A stretch of DNA of 64,000 bases, taken from NCBI GenBank assembly GCA_035771175.1, contig CM069613.1:4646001-4710000 (forward strand), written 5' to 3'. The position numbers were made by a program, and so were the translations under genes. The DNA is from Paratinospora sagittata. Its lineage: Eukaryota > Streptophyta > Magnoliopsida > Ranunculales > Menispermaceae. Positions 27,801 to 37,042 of this stretch are shown here, piece after piece; position 1 is the first letter of the stretch; every line of letters begins with the position of its first letter. The notes under the pieces are model-generated. The model was given only the letters and a program-made list of their open reading frames with translations, did no database searches and was not told the origin of the DNA.

Positions 27801-30800
27801 TACATTTTTTTTTTTTGTAAGATATCTTTTTATATACATTTTAATTATTGCATATGATACATTTGTCAATGGAATAGGTCATGATCATATCCTAAAAAGA
27901 AGATATTTCATTATCATAAGGTCCTACAATATCTAAAAGTATTTACCAAGATTAAGATGGACGGTGTAATTGTGGTCTTTAATTTGTTGTCATTTTCAAG
28001 ATGTCACGCTTTTAGTAGACACCATAATATTATAACTCCATTTCTTCTTTGACTGTGTTTTTAATATATCAAGTTTGCAAATTGGCATAGTTGCGCAAAG
28101 AGATGAATTAAAAGTTTGGCATCGTTGCTGAATTAAAAGTTTGGCATTGCGCAAAGACATGAATTAAATGGACATTAATAAACAAGAAATCAACAAACCT
28201 AAAAAAAACGTCGATTCTCCTCTCTCTCCCTCTGCAACAAAAACGTCGATTCTCCTCCCTCTGCAACAAAAACGTCGATTCTCCTCTCTCTCCCTCTGCC
28301 GCCGCTGGTTCACCTCCTTCCCTCCGCCGCTGCCGCTGCTTCTCCTCCCTTCCTCCGCCGCTGCCGCTGCTTCTCCTCCCTACCTCTGCCGCCGCTGATT
28401 CTCCTCTCTCCGTCCGCCGCTGCCGCTGGTTCTCCTCTTTCCCTCTGCCGCTGCCGCTGGTTTTCCTCTTTCCCTCCGCCGCTGGTTCTCCTCGCTGGTT
28501 CTCCTCTCTCCGTCGTTGGTTCTCCTCCGCCAGCGCAAGAAGGTATTATTTTCTCCTTCTTCCAAAATCTCTTCTTCTTCTTCTTCTTTTATAATGGCGA
28601 AGAAAATCAACACGTGAATCTCACGCGAACTGTGCATCCCGTGAAGAAACCTCACGCGAACTGTGCACCCGTGAAGAAACCTCACGCGAACTGTGCACCC
28701 GTGAAGAAAATCGACACATTTCGCCGATTTCGCCGATTTCGTCGATTTTTGTCGATTTTCTGTCGATTTTTTGTACTTTTTTTTTTACATGCGCCAGATT
28801 AATCGGCTCCTTCAGATTTCGAAATTTTTCGGCGAATTTCGACGAAATTCGCCGAATTTTCGTTCCTTGATTGCAACTCCCACTTCAATCTTCTGACAGT
28901 CAGGTCAAGAAACTCATTTCTTCTTTGTCTCCTTCCACAATTTCTGCACCTTCTGTTTCAATTTCTCATGTTTTGTCTGATGGTCATAGTGATTGTACCT
29001 TGAATAATGATCACTCTTCTAGTTCAAATATTGTTGTTACAAGATGTACTAGTCATGCTAATACCTTTTGTTATTGAAACAAATACATGTTCAACCTCTT
29101 CTTGTGGTGATCTACACCTTTGGCATCTGAGGTTGGGACACCCCTCCTCTACAGTTGTACACCAGGTTCTTAATAAATGTAGTATCTCTGTTCCAAAATC
29201 ATCTTCTAATGTTTGCAATGTTTGCATATAAGCAAATCTCACAAGTTACCTTTCCATTTGTCTTCAACTGTGTATAAGGCCCCTCTTGAATTATTGGTGG
29301 CTGATGTATGGGGACCAGCTCCATTGTACTCTTCGAATGGCTATAGATACTACCTTAGTATACTTGATGCTTTCTCCCGATACACCTGGATTTTTCCCCT
29401 TCAAACCAAAGGAGAAGTGGCTAAAATCTTTCCATTGTTCAAAGCTCAAGTTGAACTTCTGTTTTCTCACAAGATTAAAATCCTTCAAACTGATAATGGT
29501 AAGGAATTTATGTGTTTAGCATCTTTTCTGTCAGCCCATGGTATAGGCTTTCGACGCAGTTGTGCGTACACTCATGAACAAAATGGTTTGATTGAGAGAA
29601 AGCATCGACATATAGTGGAGACTGGTTTGAGTCTTCTTGCTCATGCCTCATTGCCCCTAAGATATTGGGATGATGCTTTTATTATTGCAGTCTACTTGAT
29701 AAACCGAATGCCTATAGTTGTTTTGAATGGAAAATACCCTATACTTGTCTTCGTGGCTCTAATCCAACTTATGATGGCTTAAGAGTCTTTGGGTGTCTTG
29801 TGTATCCTTATCTAAGACCTTATAATGCACATAAGCTAGACTATAGAGGCAGTCCTTGCACTTTTTTGGGATACAGTTTACAGCATAAAGGGTATAAATG
29901 TTTGAGGGGGGATGGAAAGGTGTTTGTTGTGAGACATGCCAAATTTGAGGAACAGATTTTTCCTTTTGCTTGTTCTGCTAACATGTCTCAGCCTCCTTCT
30001 GTTCACGGTGAAAGAATTACTCTTTTTCCACTTGTTGCTTCATCCAAAGTATCTCTTGCTCCTATGAGTTTTTCTAGTACACAAGACAATGCCTCACCTA
30101 CTGCACAACAGCAAGATGCTCCTGCATTTTCAGTTGGTTTTCAGTTCTTGAATGTAATGATGTTGTGAATCTTCTTGTTACTACATCTGATGTTATGCCT
30201 AGACCTGCATCAAGTTCTGCTCCTCAAACATGTCCTGTCAACTCTCATCCTATGACTACTAGAGCAAAAGCTGGTGTATTTAAACCTAAAGTTTGGCCTC
30301 CTCATTTAGATGAACATGAACCTGAAACTGTTCAACAGGCTATGACTCATCCTATGTGGCTGAAAGCTATGCAAGAAGAGTTTAATGAATTGCAAGCTAA
30401 CAACACATGGAAACTTGTTTCAGCACCTTCAAATAGAAAGATTATTGGTTGCAAATGGGTTTTTAAACTTACGAGGAATCCCGATGGTGTTATTCTTAAA
30501 TATAAGGCAAGGTTGGTAGCCAAAGGATTTCATCAAGTTGAGGGGTTTGATTTCTTTGAAGCGTTCAGTCCTGTGGTGAAGCCTTCTACCATTCGTATTA
30601 ACTTGTCAATTTTTGTATCTAGAGGATGGTCCTTGAGGCAACTTGATGTTAAAAATGCATTTTTGAATGGAGAATTGACAGAGGATGTTTATATGGCACA
30701 ACCCCAGGGATTTGAAGATTCTGCTCATCCTACATTTGTTTGCAAGTTGCAAAAAGCTATTTATGGTCTCAAACAAGCACCACGTGCTTGGTTTGATAAA

Positions 30801-33800
30801 TCTCGATTTGTCTTGAATGCTTTGGGGTTTGTTACTTGCAAATCAAATCAGTCTTTGTTTTGTAGGTTTGCTTCTTCAACTATCACTTATGTTCTAGTAT
30901 ATGTTAATGATATTATCATCACAAGTAATCAAGCTTCTTCTATTGATGAATTGGTGCTTCAGTTAAATCAATGCTTCTCTTTAAAGGACCTTGGCCAGTT
31001 ACACTACTTCTTGGGTGTGGAAGTTGTTCGTAATGCTACTAGTATTCATCTATCACAGTCTAAATATGTTCAGGACTTACTAAAGAGAGTGAATATGGTG
31101 GATGCAAAGCTTTGTCCTTCTCCTATGGTAACTATTACTGGTTCTTCTTTGTCAGCATATAAAGGTGAACCAATATCCAATGTTACTGAATATCGGTCTG
31201 TTGTCGGTGCTTTACAGTACTTGACTATAACAAGACCAGATATATCTTATGTTGTTAACCGTGTTTGCCAATTCATGCACTGCCCTCTCAATGACCATTG
31301 GAAGGCTGTTAAAAGGATCTTGCGATATGTCAAAGGCACAACTCATTATGGTTTACAGTTCTTCAAGTCTTTGAATGTTGCAACTGCCTTGAACATTGTG
31401 GGATTTTCAGATTCTGATTGGGCTTCAAACCCTGATGATCGAAAATCAACTATTGGAACTTGTGTTTACTTGGGTCCTAACCTGGTTTCTTGGAGTGCTA
31501 AGAAACAACATACTATTTCAAGATCATCTACAGAGGCAGAGTATAGAAGTTTAGCTTCCCTTGTTGCAGAGATTTCTTGGATTCAATCCTTATTGACTAA
31601 ATTGCATGTTCTTGAATCCTCTCTTCCGATTGTGTGGTGTGCTAACCAAAGTGCTATAGCTATGACACACAACCATGTTCTACAAGCCCGCACTAAACAC
31701 GTTGAATTGGATCTCTATTTAGTTAGGGACAAAGTCGCTCAACGACAGTTGCTTATCAACCATGTTCCTTTCGTTGATCAAGTGGTTGATTCTCTCACTA
31801 AGGCTCTTTCTACACCTAGGTTCCTGCTCTTACGGTCCAAACTTAATGTGTTGGCCTCCCCATTAAGCTTGAGGGGGGATGTAAGCAAATGTAACATGTC
31901 CAAAGGAGTCACTTAGTTAAGAGACTCTCTTCTGTTTCTGTTTTGACAGTTAGATATTGTTAATCTGTTATGTTTGTTAGACTATAGCTTAAGTGTGATG
32001 GCTTCTAGATGATTATTCTGATCTATGATCTGAGATAACTTGTAGAGGAAGTTTCTCCATTCTCAGTTATAAATAGCTTGTAATACTGTAATAGGTGTTA
32101 CGAATGAAATTCTTTTCTTCCTCTTTCTTTTTGTGTTGCAGAGCATAGTTCTATGTTTCTTGTTCTTGATTTGAACAATGAAAGAGTTTTTCAAACTCTA
32201 TTATTCCCTTTACTTTCATATTTCAATTGACAGAGGGTCGGAGTTTGAGATGCTTTCAAATATAGTACCAAACATAGGTCACCCTCAAATATGTCTCAAA
32301 AGATTATATTCTACTTATTGGTTTATGGTTTATGCTCTTTAAAATGATATAGAAAATTCTAAATAACATATAAACATTAGAATAGCATGAATCTTTTGTT
32401 GAAAAATGCTTTTGTTAAGAAAGTGCAGCAGAGGAAGAAGATTAGAAATATTAGAAATAGCTTAATGAAAACATGGTAGGTGGTTTACCTAGAAACGCCA
32501 TAAGATTTCTAACGAGACACAATAAATTCTCATTGTATAATCAGAAAATTATGTAAGGTCTAATGTATGTGCACCAACAATTCCATGAACAAGATACTAT
32601 TTAGTAGCAAAGTGACTCAAATAGAGTTGAAGTCAAGTCCAACACTGCTACCAGATCTTAGCAATCCATACTTTCATTGAGCCATCTTCCAACTCTCTCA
32701 TTAAGCAGAGGTAAATAGACTTTTACAACTAGTTTGGTTTTAAGAGACCAGAGACGATAAGATAATCGAAATGAAATGGCCCAATTTTATAATAATTAAA
32801 CATAGTGCTTTTGAGAATGTTTGAACTAGGTGACTTGGTTCAAAGTCCAAGGCCCAACCTTCACTGAAATGAATACCTAATTTTACTAACTTTATTCATT
32901 GTATTAAGTAATTATTAATGTTTATGCCTTGTAAGGTCCTTAATTTGACTTAGGAGTTCTAGTTAAGTGACTCAAGCATTTGCAAGGTAATTAGAAACAT
33001 TGAGCGATTTATATTTTTTAAGGTTCTAAGGGGGTTTACATATGCCTTTTGAAAACATTCAGTTATGATCCCCCAACTTTAATCACTTCTCTAACCCACT
33101 TTCCAACTTTCATTCAAAGTCAATTAATGATACATCAAGTTCGCTACCAGTGCTAGTAGGCCTATATCAATTAAATAGGTGTAGAAGTGGTTGTTAACAT
33201 TATTGAGATCTTTCTACATTTTTTACTTTTGTAATTTAACTTGAAATTCAAAAGAAAAGATATGATATCCAATGCATTTACAATTTCAGTACAGGGGCCC
33301 TAAAAGGATTTTATGATGTGATTCCAATTTAACAACTATGTTAGAAGTTAGAACATTGAATTCTTATATCTCACTAACGACGCAATATTTTTGCATTTGT
33401 TTGGAAGGACAAACAAGCTTATGTGAAATGAAATATTCCTCCAATGTTAAATGGTTCACTGTTATGCAGATTTTGTATGACCACTCAATCTCCTTGTCAA
33501 CTGTCAAACTTGATCCGTTCATTTGTTCATTTTCTGTTGATGCATATCTATATGAGTGTAATAAAACCATATAACGCTATGCCTCTGTTCAAATATAGAT
33601 CAATAATCCCTTTACTAAACATAATCTCATCTATTAGAACACTTAGAGCCCTTGACCTCTCAGAAAATATTCAGAGAATCTACACACAGGCACCAGTGCA
33701 TATACACATTGAAAGAGGGAGAAAAACAACACTAAGGTAATCATATCAAGCCCTTTAGGATTTCAAATGCCAAGATTGTTCCATCAGATATCTAGATGGT

Positions 33801-34266
33801 GACTATCCCTCGTCAAAATTAAACAAATATACCATGGTTTCCACCAATTACAGCTCCCCAACACAACGATCTACACCAAACTTCCAACTAAATAATCAGA
33901 TCTCACCACAAATAAAATCCTCAGAAAGCCACACAAAAAAATAAATAAATAAATTCAAAAAAAAAAAACATTGAATCATTCCCAGCATACAATACGTCGA
34001 AAATTCAAAAGAGCAAACCCCCCCAAAAAAAAAAAACCCTATAGGCCAAACCTTTCATCCCTAAAACGACTTCCTGAATCAATTCCGCTCTAACATCCCA
34101 ACAAAATCATCAAAAAATTATACAAAAATTCAAAAAAAAAAAAAGAAAACAAAATCGACAAGACAAATCAAAACACGAAACACACACCTGAGATCGACGA
34201 ATCAACATCGTTATCAGACATTTCAGAAGACGAAGAAGTCGTCACTTGTTCTCCTTCAGCCCCCAT
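6840..34266 (-). CDS. KMS1: KMS1-like vacuole membrane protein (VMP1 / SNARE-associated Golgi family)
   Basis: Eight coding exons on the minus strand: 34266-34188, 18758-18547, 18162-18084, 14354-14055, 9362-9205, 8291-8175, 7822-7649 and 7043-6840 (stop 6842-6840). Phases join without a break to 440 aa, close to the roughly 420 aa of Arabidopsis KMS1/KMS2. A hydrophobic span lies near residues 71-91 after an acidic and basic N-terminal region ([15 protein letters not shown]). Conserved pieces include [39 protein letters not shown] and [15 protein letters not shown] in exon 4, [21 protein letters not shown] in the VTT/DedA-type core (exon 6), and a last membrane span near 383-402. KMS proteins act in ER/Golgi membrane organisation and early secretion; the function here is by homology. 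Introns 1, 3 and 4 (15.4, 3.7 and 4.7 kb) carry most of the transposons of this region. The start follows an ATGTGA 8 bases upstream. Confidence 0.92.
10908..11793. mobile_element. Non-autonomous hAT element in KMS1 intron 4
   Basis: 886 bp flanked by a perfect 8-bp duplication, ATCAAAGG, at 10900-10907 and 11794-11801. The left end (CAAGGATTGAAAATTCG) matches the left end of the full hAT at 21322 (CAAGGAACGAAAATTCG) at 14 of 17 positions, and the next ~120 bases (AATTAATTCGG, AAGTTTAATT, GACGTGGAGA) follow it closely. The right part has the same TCGAATTTT/TCGCCGAATTTCG arrays as 28700-28860. The right tip (revcomp CATGGTTAAATT) has drifted. It has no transposase, so it is read as an internal-deletion relative of the 21322 element. 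Confidence 0.85.
12040..12550 (+). mobile_element. 5'-truncated LINE fragment in KMS1 intron 4
   Basis: An open stretch ending at the stop 12360-12362 encodes the C-terminal part of a plant LINE (L1-type) ORF2: a Cys motif [16 protein letters not shown], then [12 protein letters not shown] and [11 protein letters not shown], the pattern of the zf-RVT domain after reverse transcriptase. A non-coding 3' tail follows to about 12550. The reverse transcriptase itself is missing. The 5' border and target duplication were not found. The tail resembles that of the LINE at 16019. Confidence 0.7.
12643..12734. repeat. Inverted repeat / hairpin, possible MITE
   Basis: Arms 12643-12673 and 12704-12734 pair at 28 of 31 positions around a 30-base AT-rich loop. 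The arm sequence (ACCCACCAAAA next to CTCTCTACC) resembles the edge of the duplicated segment at 48364. It lies in intron 4 of the KMS1-like gene, so the transcript could form this hairpin. Confidence 0.6.
12974..13420. repeat. Inverted-repeat element, MITE-like
   Basis: Left end AGTGTTATCAAGGTGTTAAG and right end (reverse complement AGTGTTGTTAAGGTGTTGCT) match over about 20 bases, and the similarity continues inward (GCATAGGCAACTCCT / GCATCAACACCTACT). Flanks ATCTACAAT and ATCTATAAC are only partly alike. No coding capacity. Class unknown. Confidence 0.5.
15670..15900. repeat. Two-copy degenerate tandem duplication
   Basis: Two units of roughly 115 bp follow one another; both begin AAGCATTATTTA and contain AAATAAATCCAA/ATATAAATCCAA and ACAAACAAATTAAC. 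The minus-strand open frame across it is a by-product of the repetition. Confidence 0.5.
16019..16499 (+). mobile_element. 5'-truncated LINE fragment in KMS1 intron 3
   Basis: The reading [13 protein letters not shown] and [11 protein letters not shown] corresponds to the end of LINE ORF2 and is interrupted by a TAG where the fragment at 12040 reads on. The 3' tail ends in a short A-run (TATAAAAAAAT). ATGCAATA occurs at 16011-16018 and 16500-16507 and is a plausible short target duplication. It is related to, but clearly diverged from, the fragment at 12040. Confidence 0.65.
19642..19965 (+). repeat. Left LTR of the Copia element
   Basis: 324 bp, beginning TATAAGCAAATG (TG has become TA) and ending CTCTATTA. 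Contains CTATAAATAG at about 19831-19840, a likely TATA box of the element. Confidence 0.93.
19965..21321 (+). pseudogene. Copia gag and protease region, left part
   Basis: An open frame from the ATG at 19965 to 20978 encodes gag: a UBN2-type gag region ([16 protein letters not shown] near its start) and a CX2CX4HX4C zinc knuckle ([14 protein letters not shown]) near residue 280. A TAG at 20976-20978 falls just before the aspartic protease signature DSGATDH, where an open codon is expected, so gag is cut from pol. Protease and the start of the pre-integrase region continue in the same frame to the hAT insertion at 21321. Confidence 0.85.
19966..19977 (+). other. Primer binding site of the Copia element
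   Basis: TGGTATCAGAGC directly after the left LTR is the usual match to the 3' end of initiator methionine tRNA in plant LTR retrotransposons. Confidence 0.9.
21322..21338 (+). repeat. Left terminal inverted repeat of the hAT element
   Basis: 17 bases, perfect inverted match to 28853-28869, next to the ATTGCAAC duplication. Confidence 0.93.
22070..25696 (-). CDS. hAT transposase (BED finger, DUF659, C-terminal dimerisation domain)
   Basis: Four exons on the minus strand: 25696-23995, 23910-23780, 23686-23611 and 23535-22070 (stop 22072-22070), all GT-AG and in phase, giving 1124 aa without internal stop. The start is the ATG at 25696 ([10 protein letters not shown]); the frame is open upstream only from a TTG. 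A BED-type zinc finger uses C28, C31, H46 and probably C57. The DUF659/RNase H-like core has the expected acidic residues D303 (CDGWTG) and D364 (TDNGSAF); E668 ([11 protein letters not shown]) begins the dimerisation region, followed by [17 protein letters not shown]. So the DDE triad is present. The last ~330 residues are an unusual low-complexity tail with Asp/Asn, Ser and Gln runs. The protein would excise and insert this element and relatives such as 10908-11793. Whether it is expressed is unknown. Confidence 0.9.
22840..23090 (-). repeat. GAT/GAC-rich coding low-complexity tract
   Basis: Within transposase exon 4, imperfect GAT/GAC repeats encode long Asp/Asn runs. The His-rich reading on the plus strand is its antisense. 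Confidence 0.75.
25740..27140. repeat. Degenerate AT-rich tandem array in the hAT element
   Basis: Variants of AACATTAATTTAGAACATGT, TCTATTTATTTTAGTAAGATG and ATTATTAAAATATTT recur about every 100-240 bases, roughly eight to ten times. It lies upstream of the transposase start and has no coding capacity. Confidence 0.7.
27141..28189. other. Non-coding AT-rich part of the hAT element
   Basis: About 1 kb between the degenerate array and the GC-rich block. I recognise no gene. A short direct repeat (GCGCAAAGA-ATGAATTAAA) appears near 28093 and 28147. Confidence 0.5.
28190..28560. repeat. GC-rich pyrimidine tandem block in the hAT element
   Basis: Repeats of AAAACGTCGATTCTCCTC and of GCCGCTGCCGCTG-TTCTCCTC units. 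Composition (about half or more G+C) is unlike the surrounding AT-rich sequence. It could be the transposase promoter/leader, since the gene reads leftward, or a captured fragment; I cannot tell which. Confidence 0.7.
28620..28709 (+). repeat. Three-unit 30-bp tandem repeat
   Basis: Three near-identical units beginning CTCACGCGAACTGTGCA and ending CCGTGAAGAAA: 28620-28650 (one base longer), 28651-28680 and 28681-28709. It is followed by TTTCGCCGATTTCG-type iterations leading to the right terminus. Confidence 0.85.
28853..28869 (-). repeat. Right terminal inverted repeat of the hAT element
   Basis: 17 bases, perfect inverted match to 21322-21338, followed by ATTGCAAC. Confidence 0.93.
28870..31916 (+). 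pseudogene. Copia pol region, right part (integrase, reverse transcriptase, RNase H)
   Basis: The remainder of Copia pol to the right of the hAT. In order: a pre-integrase motif ([10 protein letters not shown], about 29120), an integrase core with its DDE residues ([24 protein letters not shown]), a reverse transcriptase, and an RNase H ending near the right LTR ([14 protein letters not shown]). Frameshifts lie near 29070, 29225, 29740 and 30165. The reverse transcriptase active-site box reads YVND rather than the usual YVDD (about 30900-30911), loss of a catalytic Asp. The open frame runs a short way into the LTR. The element cannot move by itself. Confidence 0.88.
31871..31879 (+). other. 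Polypurine tract of the Copia element
   Basis: GAGGGGGGA immediately before the right LTR, the usual position for plus-strand priming. Confidence 0.85.
31880..32203 (+). repeat. Right LTR of the Copia element
   Basis: 324 bp, beginning TGTAAGCAAATG and ending CTCTATTA, followed by TTCCC. About 12 substitutions from the left LTR and no length difference. Confidence 0.93.
32209..34187 (-). other. KMS1-like intron 1, part next to exon 1
   Basis: About 2 kb of intron sequence without a transposon I can define. A-rich near 33930-34170. Confidence 0.6.
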
Positions 34267-34800
34267 CTCGCTCTCACATACTCTCTTGCCAATCCTCGAA
34301 ACCGCAGAATTGGACAAACGTTTCGTTCCTCTAAAACCGCAAAAATCGGGCTTCCAATGAGCTTGAAGATTGAAGGAATCAGATCGATCGGTTTCAATTC
34401 CAAACCCGCAAATAAGATTTAAAGAACCAAAAAAGTAATCTTTTTGTTTTTAGGGCTTTTTTTTTTTTTTATGATGTGTGTACTTTTGTTCTGGTGACGG
34501 CGTTATATGGTAGAGTAAGGTGTGTATTGTTAGAGATGGTTGTGACTTTTTATTGCCCGGAGGCAGAGACAGAGCACGCGGATGGAGGACGACCAAATCT
34601 TTGAAATTACACTGTCGCCCACTCGTCCCACTCGTCCTCGACTCGTCCCTCTTACCTTATTTTAATCTAAATGGGAGAGAAAGATAGGATCAGATTATCA
34701 GAAGCTAAGATTAATTAAACCTTTCAGATCGAAATTATTGAAAACCACCTATATAGGGTTGTGTTTTTATGGCAAAGATATCCCAGCTCTTCCCCTCTGT
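34267..34800 (-). promoter_or_regulatory. Promoter / 5' UTR region of the KMS1-like gene
   Basis: Upstream of the start codon on the minus strand. It contains an ATGTGA (34279-34274), that is a start codon directly followed by a stop, eight bases before the main ATG. No confident TATA box; transcription start unknown. Confidence 0.4.
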
Positions 34801-35517
34801 TTTTCTTGTCTAGAGAGAGAGAAAGAGAATCTTTATGTGTAAGTTAAAGGGTACTATTGTATTTTTCTCACAGAAATATGAAAATAGGTGGGAAGCTAGA
34901 GAAATTGTTATGATATATCTCAAATTACTAAAATAACATTTTTAAAAAAGGTTTGGGAAGTATTTTTGTAAGAATTAAAACATTAATTAAAAAGTTACTT
35001 TTAATTAAATAAAATGATAAACGTTTAAAAGATACTTTTAAAATTTTGGTAAAAGTTATAGCTATTTTTCTTTTCTCTTATATAATTGGGACTCAAATAT
35101 ACAAGTATAATATTGGAAAATATAGGACCCGTACTATAATAAAGTAAAACTTTCAACCTTGTGAACTGTTTGAATTTGATGTGATGGGCAGTATATCCAG
35201 CTATCATTGAATCAAAAGTTCAATTCTAAATTAAAAGGCAAACATATAATAGCTCGACGAATAAGACCCCACATGTTTTTGTATTCACCTCTATATGTTA
35301 TAAATTCCATTGTGAATAAATTTAGTTTATAACATTATAGAAATACGTTTATTAGTAACAGCGTCTGAAATTTTTTTTTTTTATTTTCAAAATATATTTC
35401 ATAAAAAAGAATTAATTTTTTATTCTTTTCAAAGGATTTTACCAGTCAAAAAAATGAGCAGCCACCAGGGAACTTTGAAGGGAAAGGGAAAATATACCCA
35501 AGGTGGTGTGGGACTTA

Positions 35518-35810
35518 GGGGTGTTCATCAATCTGACCTGACCGAATCGAATCTTTTGAGTTGGGTTAAATAGGTTGTTTGGGTTAGGTTGAGTTCTAAA
35601 ATACTCAACCCGATCAGTTTGGGTTGAGTGGCGAGTTGAGCCCCTAAAAATCAGATTAAACCGACCCGAACTAAAATAAGTATTAAAATTCTAAAATATC
35701 CCCCTAGACGTTATTTTTTTAAGATTTATATGCATCTTACAATTCTTATCTAATACTATCTTACAATTCTTATCAAATACTATCTATACTATCAACTTTG
35801 ACAATGAAAT
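35518..35810 (-). repeat. GGGTTGGGT-family repeat, copy 3 (truncated, inverted)
   Basis: Begins TAGGGGTGTTCATCAATCTG and corresponds to the reverse complement of the right part of the copies at 4838 and 54880. A 27-bp stretch (ACAATTCTTATC-AATACTATC) is duplicated at the inner end, where the match stops. Confidence 0.55.
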
Positions 35811-37042
35811 AATACACATGGCAGAACATCTAGAAAATAAAAGTTACATCACTTTCAAAATTTTGGTTAATTAGTTTATCAATTCCGTCAAGTAATAAAA
35901 CAGCCTAGCTGGTAGGGGGTGAGTATAACATGTCTTCAAATTTATGCTCTTTGAATCATATTTATTCTTCAATAGGAAGAGAAATGGGAGCCACGGATGA
36001 CAAGAGATCGCTGCTTATATTGACTTCGACAATAAGAGCCCAACGCTTACAACAAGACCATGAGCATAAAAGGATGTCCATGAATCGGGTCGGCTTAAGT
36101 ATTCATCATCGTTTTGTCAACCTACTCGGCTAGCATCAATTGGCATAAAAATGTTAGCTAACTTTAATAATATGCATCCGTACCATTTTACTTCATGTTA
36201 AAAGTTTGACTTTCTCCTTTTGCAAATAAATATAAATTTTTTCTCTTATAATAAAAGTGAGAGTAAGATCATGATAGTTAGTTTGTATGGTCTCCATTCC
36301 ATTCGAGCTTATTATGTCTCTCGTTATTATAATCGCCCTCTTGGCCCTACTAAAAGATTCTGACTTCTCTTGGCCTCAGTGCCAACATACTCTGATGTGA
36401 ATCTTCTAAAAAATAATATATATATATATATATTTGACATAGATAAATTATATTATTTGTTTTCTAGAAAGAAAAAAAAAAGTATATAGATACAATAGAA
36501 TTGTGTTTAATATGATTTCAACGAAAAAAATTGTAAATAAAACAAGAATTATGTGAAAAACAAGCTGATTTGTAGAAAAATTAGATTTGAATAAAATTAA
36601 GAATACAAAAGACAATTTTTTTTTCAGTTAATTTTAAAGGTTAAAGTCATTTGTTGAATAGTTTGAAAAATAATATCCTAATATTGAATATCTCTTAGAC
36701 TATTATGAAATCTTCATTAATTTTATTTATTTATTACAACCATCATGTAATTGTTATTATGTTCTTGATGGGCTTTCGTGCAACATATTATTATTTTTTA
36801 AATCTTATGTCATTCATGTTGTTTAGACTTTATAAGTCCCTTTAGAATTTAATTACTCTCATCATCACCATTAATGAAACGTGTGCTTTGTTTTAGAAAA
36901 ATGAGTGGGTTTTATTTTTCATACATATGCATATACATATATATATATATACATAAACACATAGTAAATAAAATGATGAATAATCATAATTGTTTTCCTA
37001 CATAAATATTAAAAATTATTTTACAAAAAAATGATAAAAATT

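Larger units (their letters stand above)
21322..28869 (-). mobile_element. Autonomous-type hAT transposon inside the Copia element
   Basis: 7548 bp with perfect 17-bp terminal inverted repeats (CAAGGAACGAAAATTCG) at 21322-21338 and 28853-28869, and a perfect 8-bp duplication ATTGCAAC at 21314-21321 and 28870-28877, the duplication length typical of hAT. It interrupts Copia coding sequence, so it arrived later. It carries one transposase gene on the minus strand, a long AT-rich degenerate array upstream of it (25740-27140), and a GC-rich repetitive block near the right end (28190-28720). Subterminal sequence at both ends is rich in TTCG/CGAA motifs. Confidence 0.95.
19642..32203 (+). mobile_element. 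Ty1/Copia LTR retrotransposon, split by a hAT element
   Basis: Two LTRs of 324 bp (19642-19965 and 31880-32203), a 5-bp duplication TTCCC at 19637-19641 and 32204-32208, a primer site matching initiator tRNA-Met next to the left LTR, and a purine run next to the right LTR. Gene order is gag, protease, integrase, reverse transcriptase, RNase H, which is Copia. Without the inserted hAT it would be about 5.0 kb. It lies in intron 1 of the KMS1-like gene, in the opposite orientation to that gene. Coding is broken at several places. LTRs differ at about 12 positions by eye. Confidence 0.95.

Noticed and set aside
28168..28685. Open frames on both strands in the GC-rich block
   Set aside because: Low-complexity translations of tandem repeats on both strands; no domain or splice support.
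28620..28709. Three 30-bp units considered as a CRISPR-like array
   Set aside because: The units are directly abutting with no spacers, in a plant genome inside a transposon.
35930..36133. 67-aa open frame in the spacer
   Set aside because: No domain, isolated and AT-rich surroundings.
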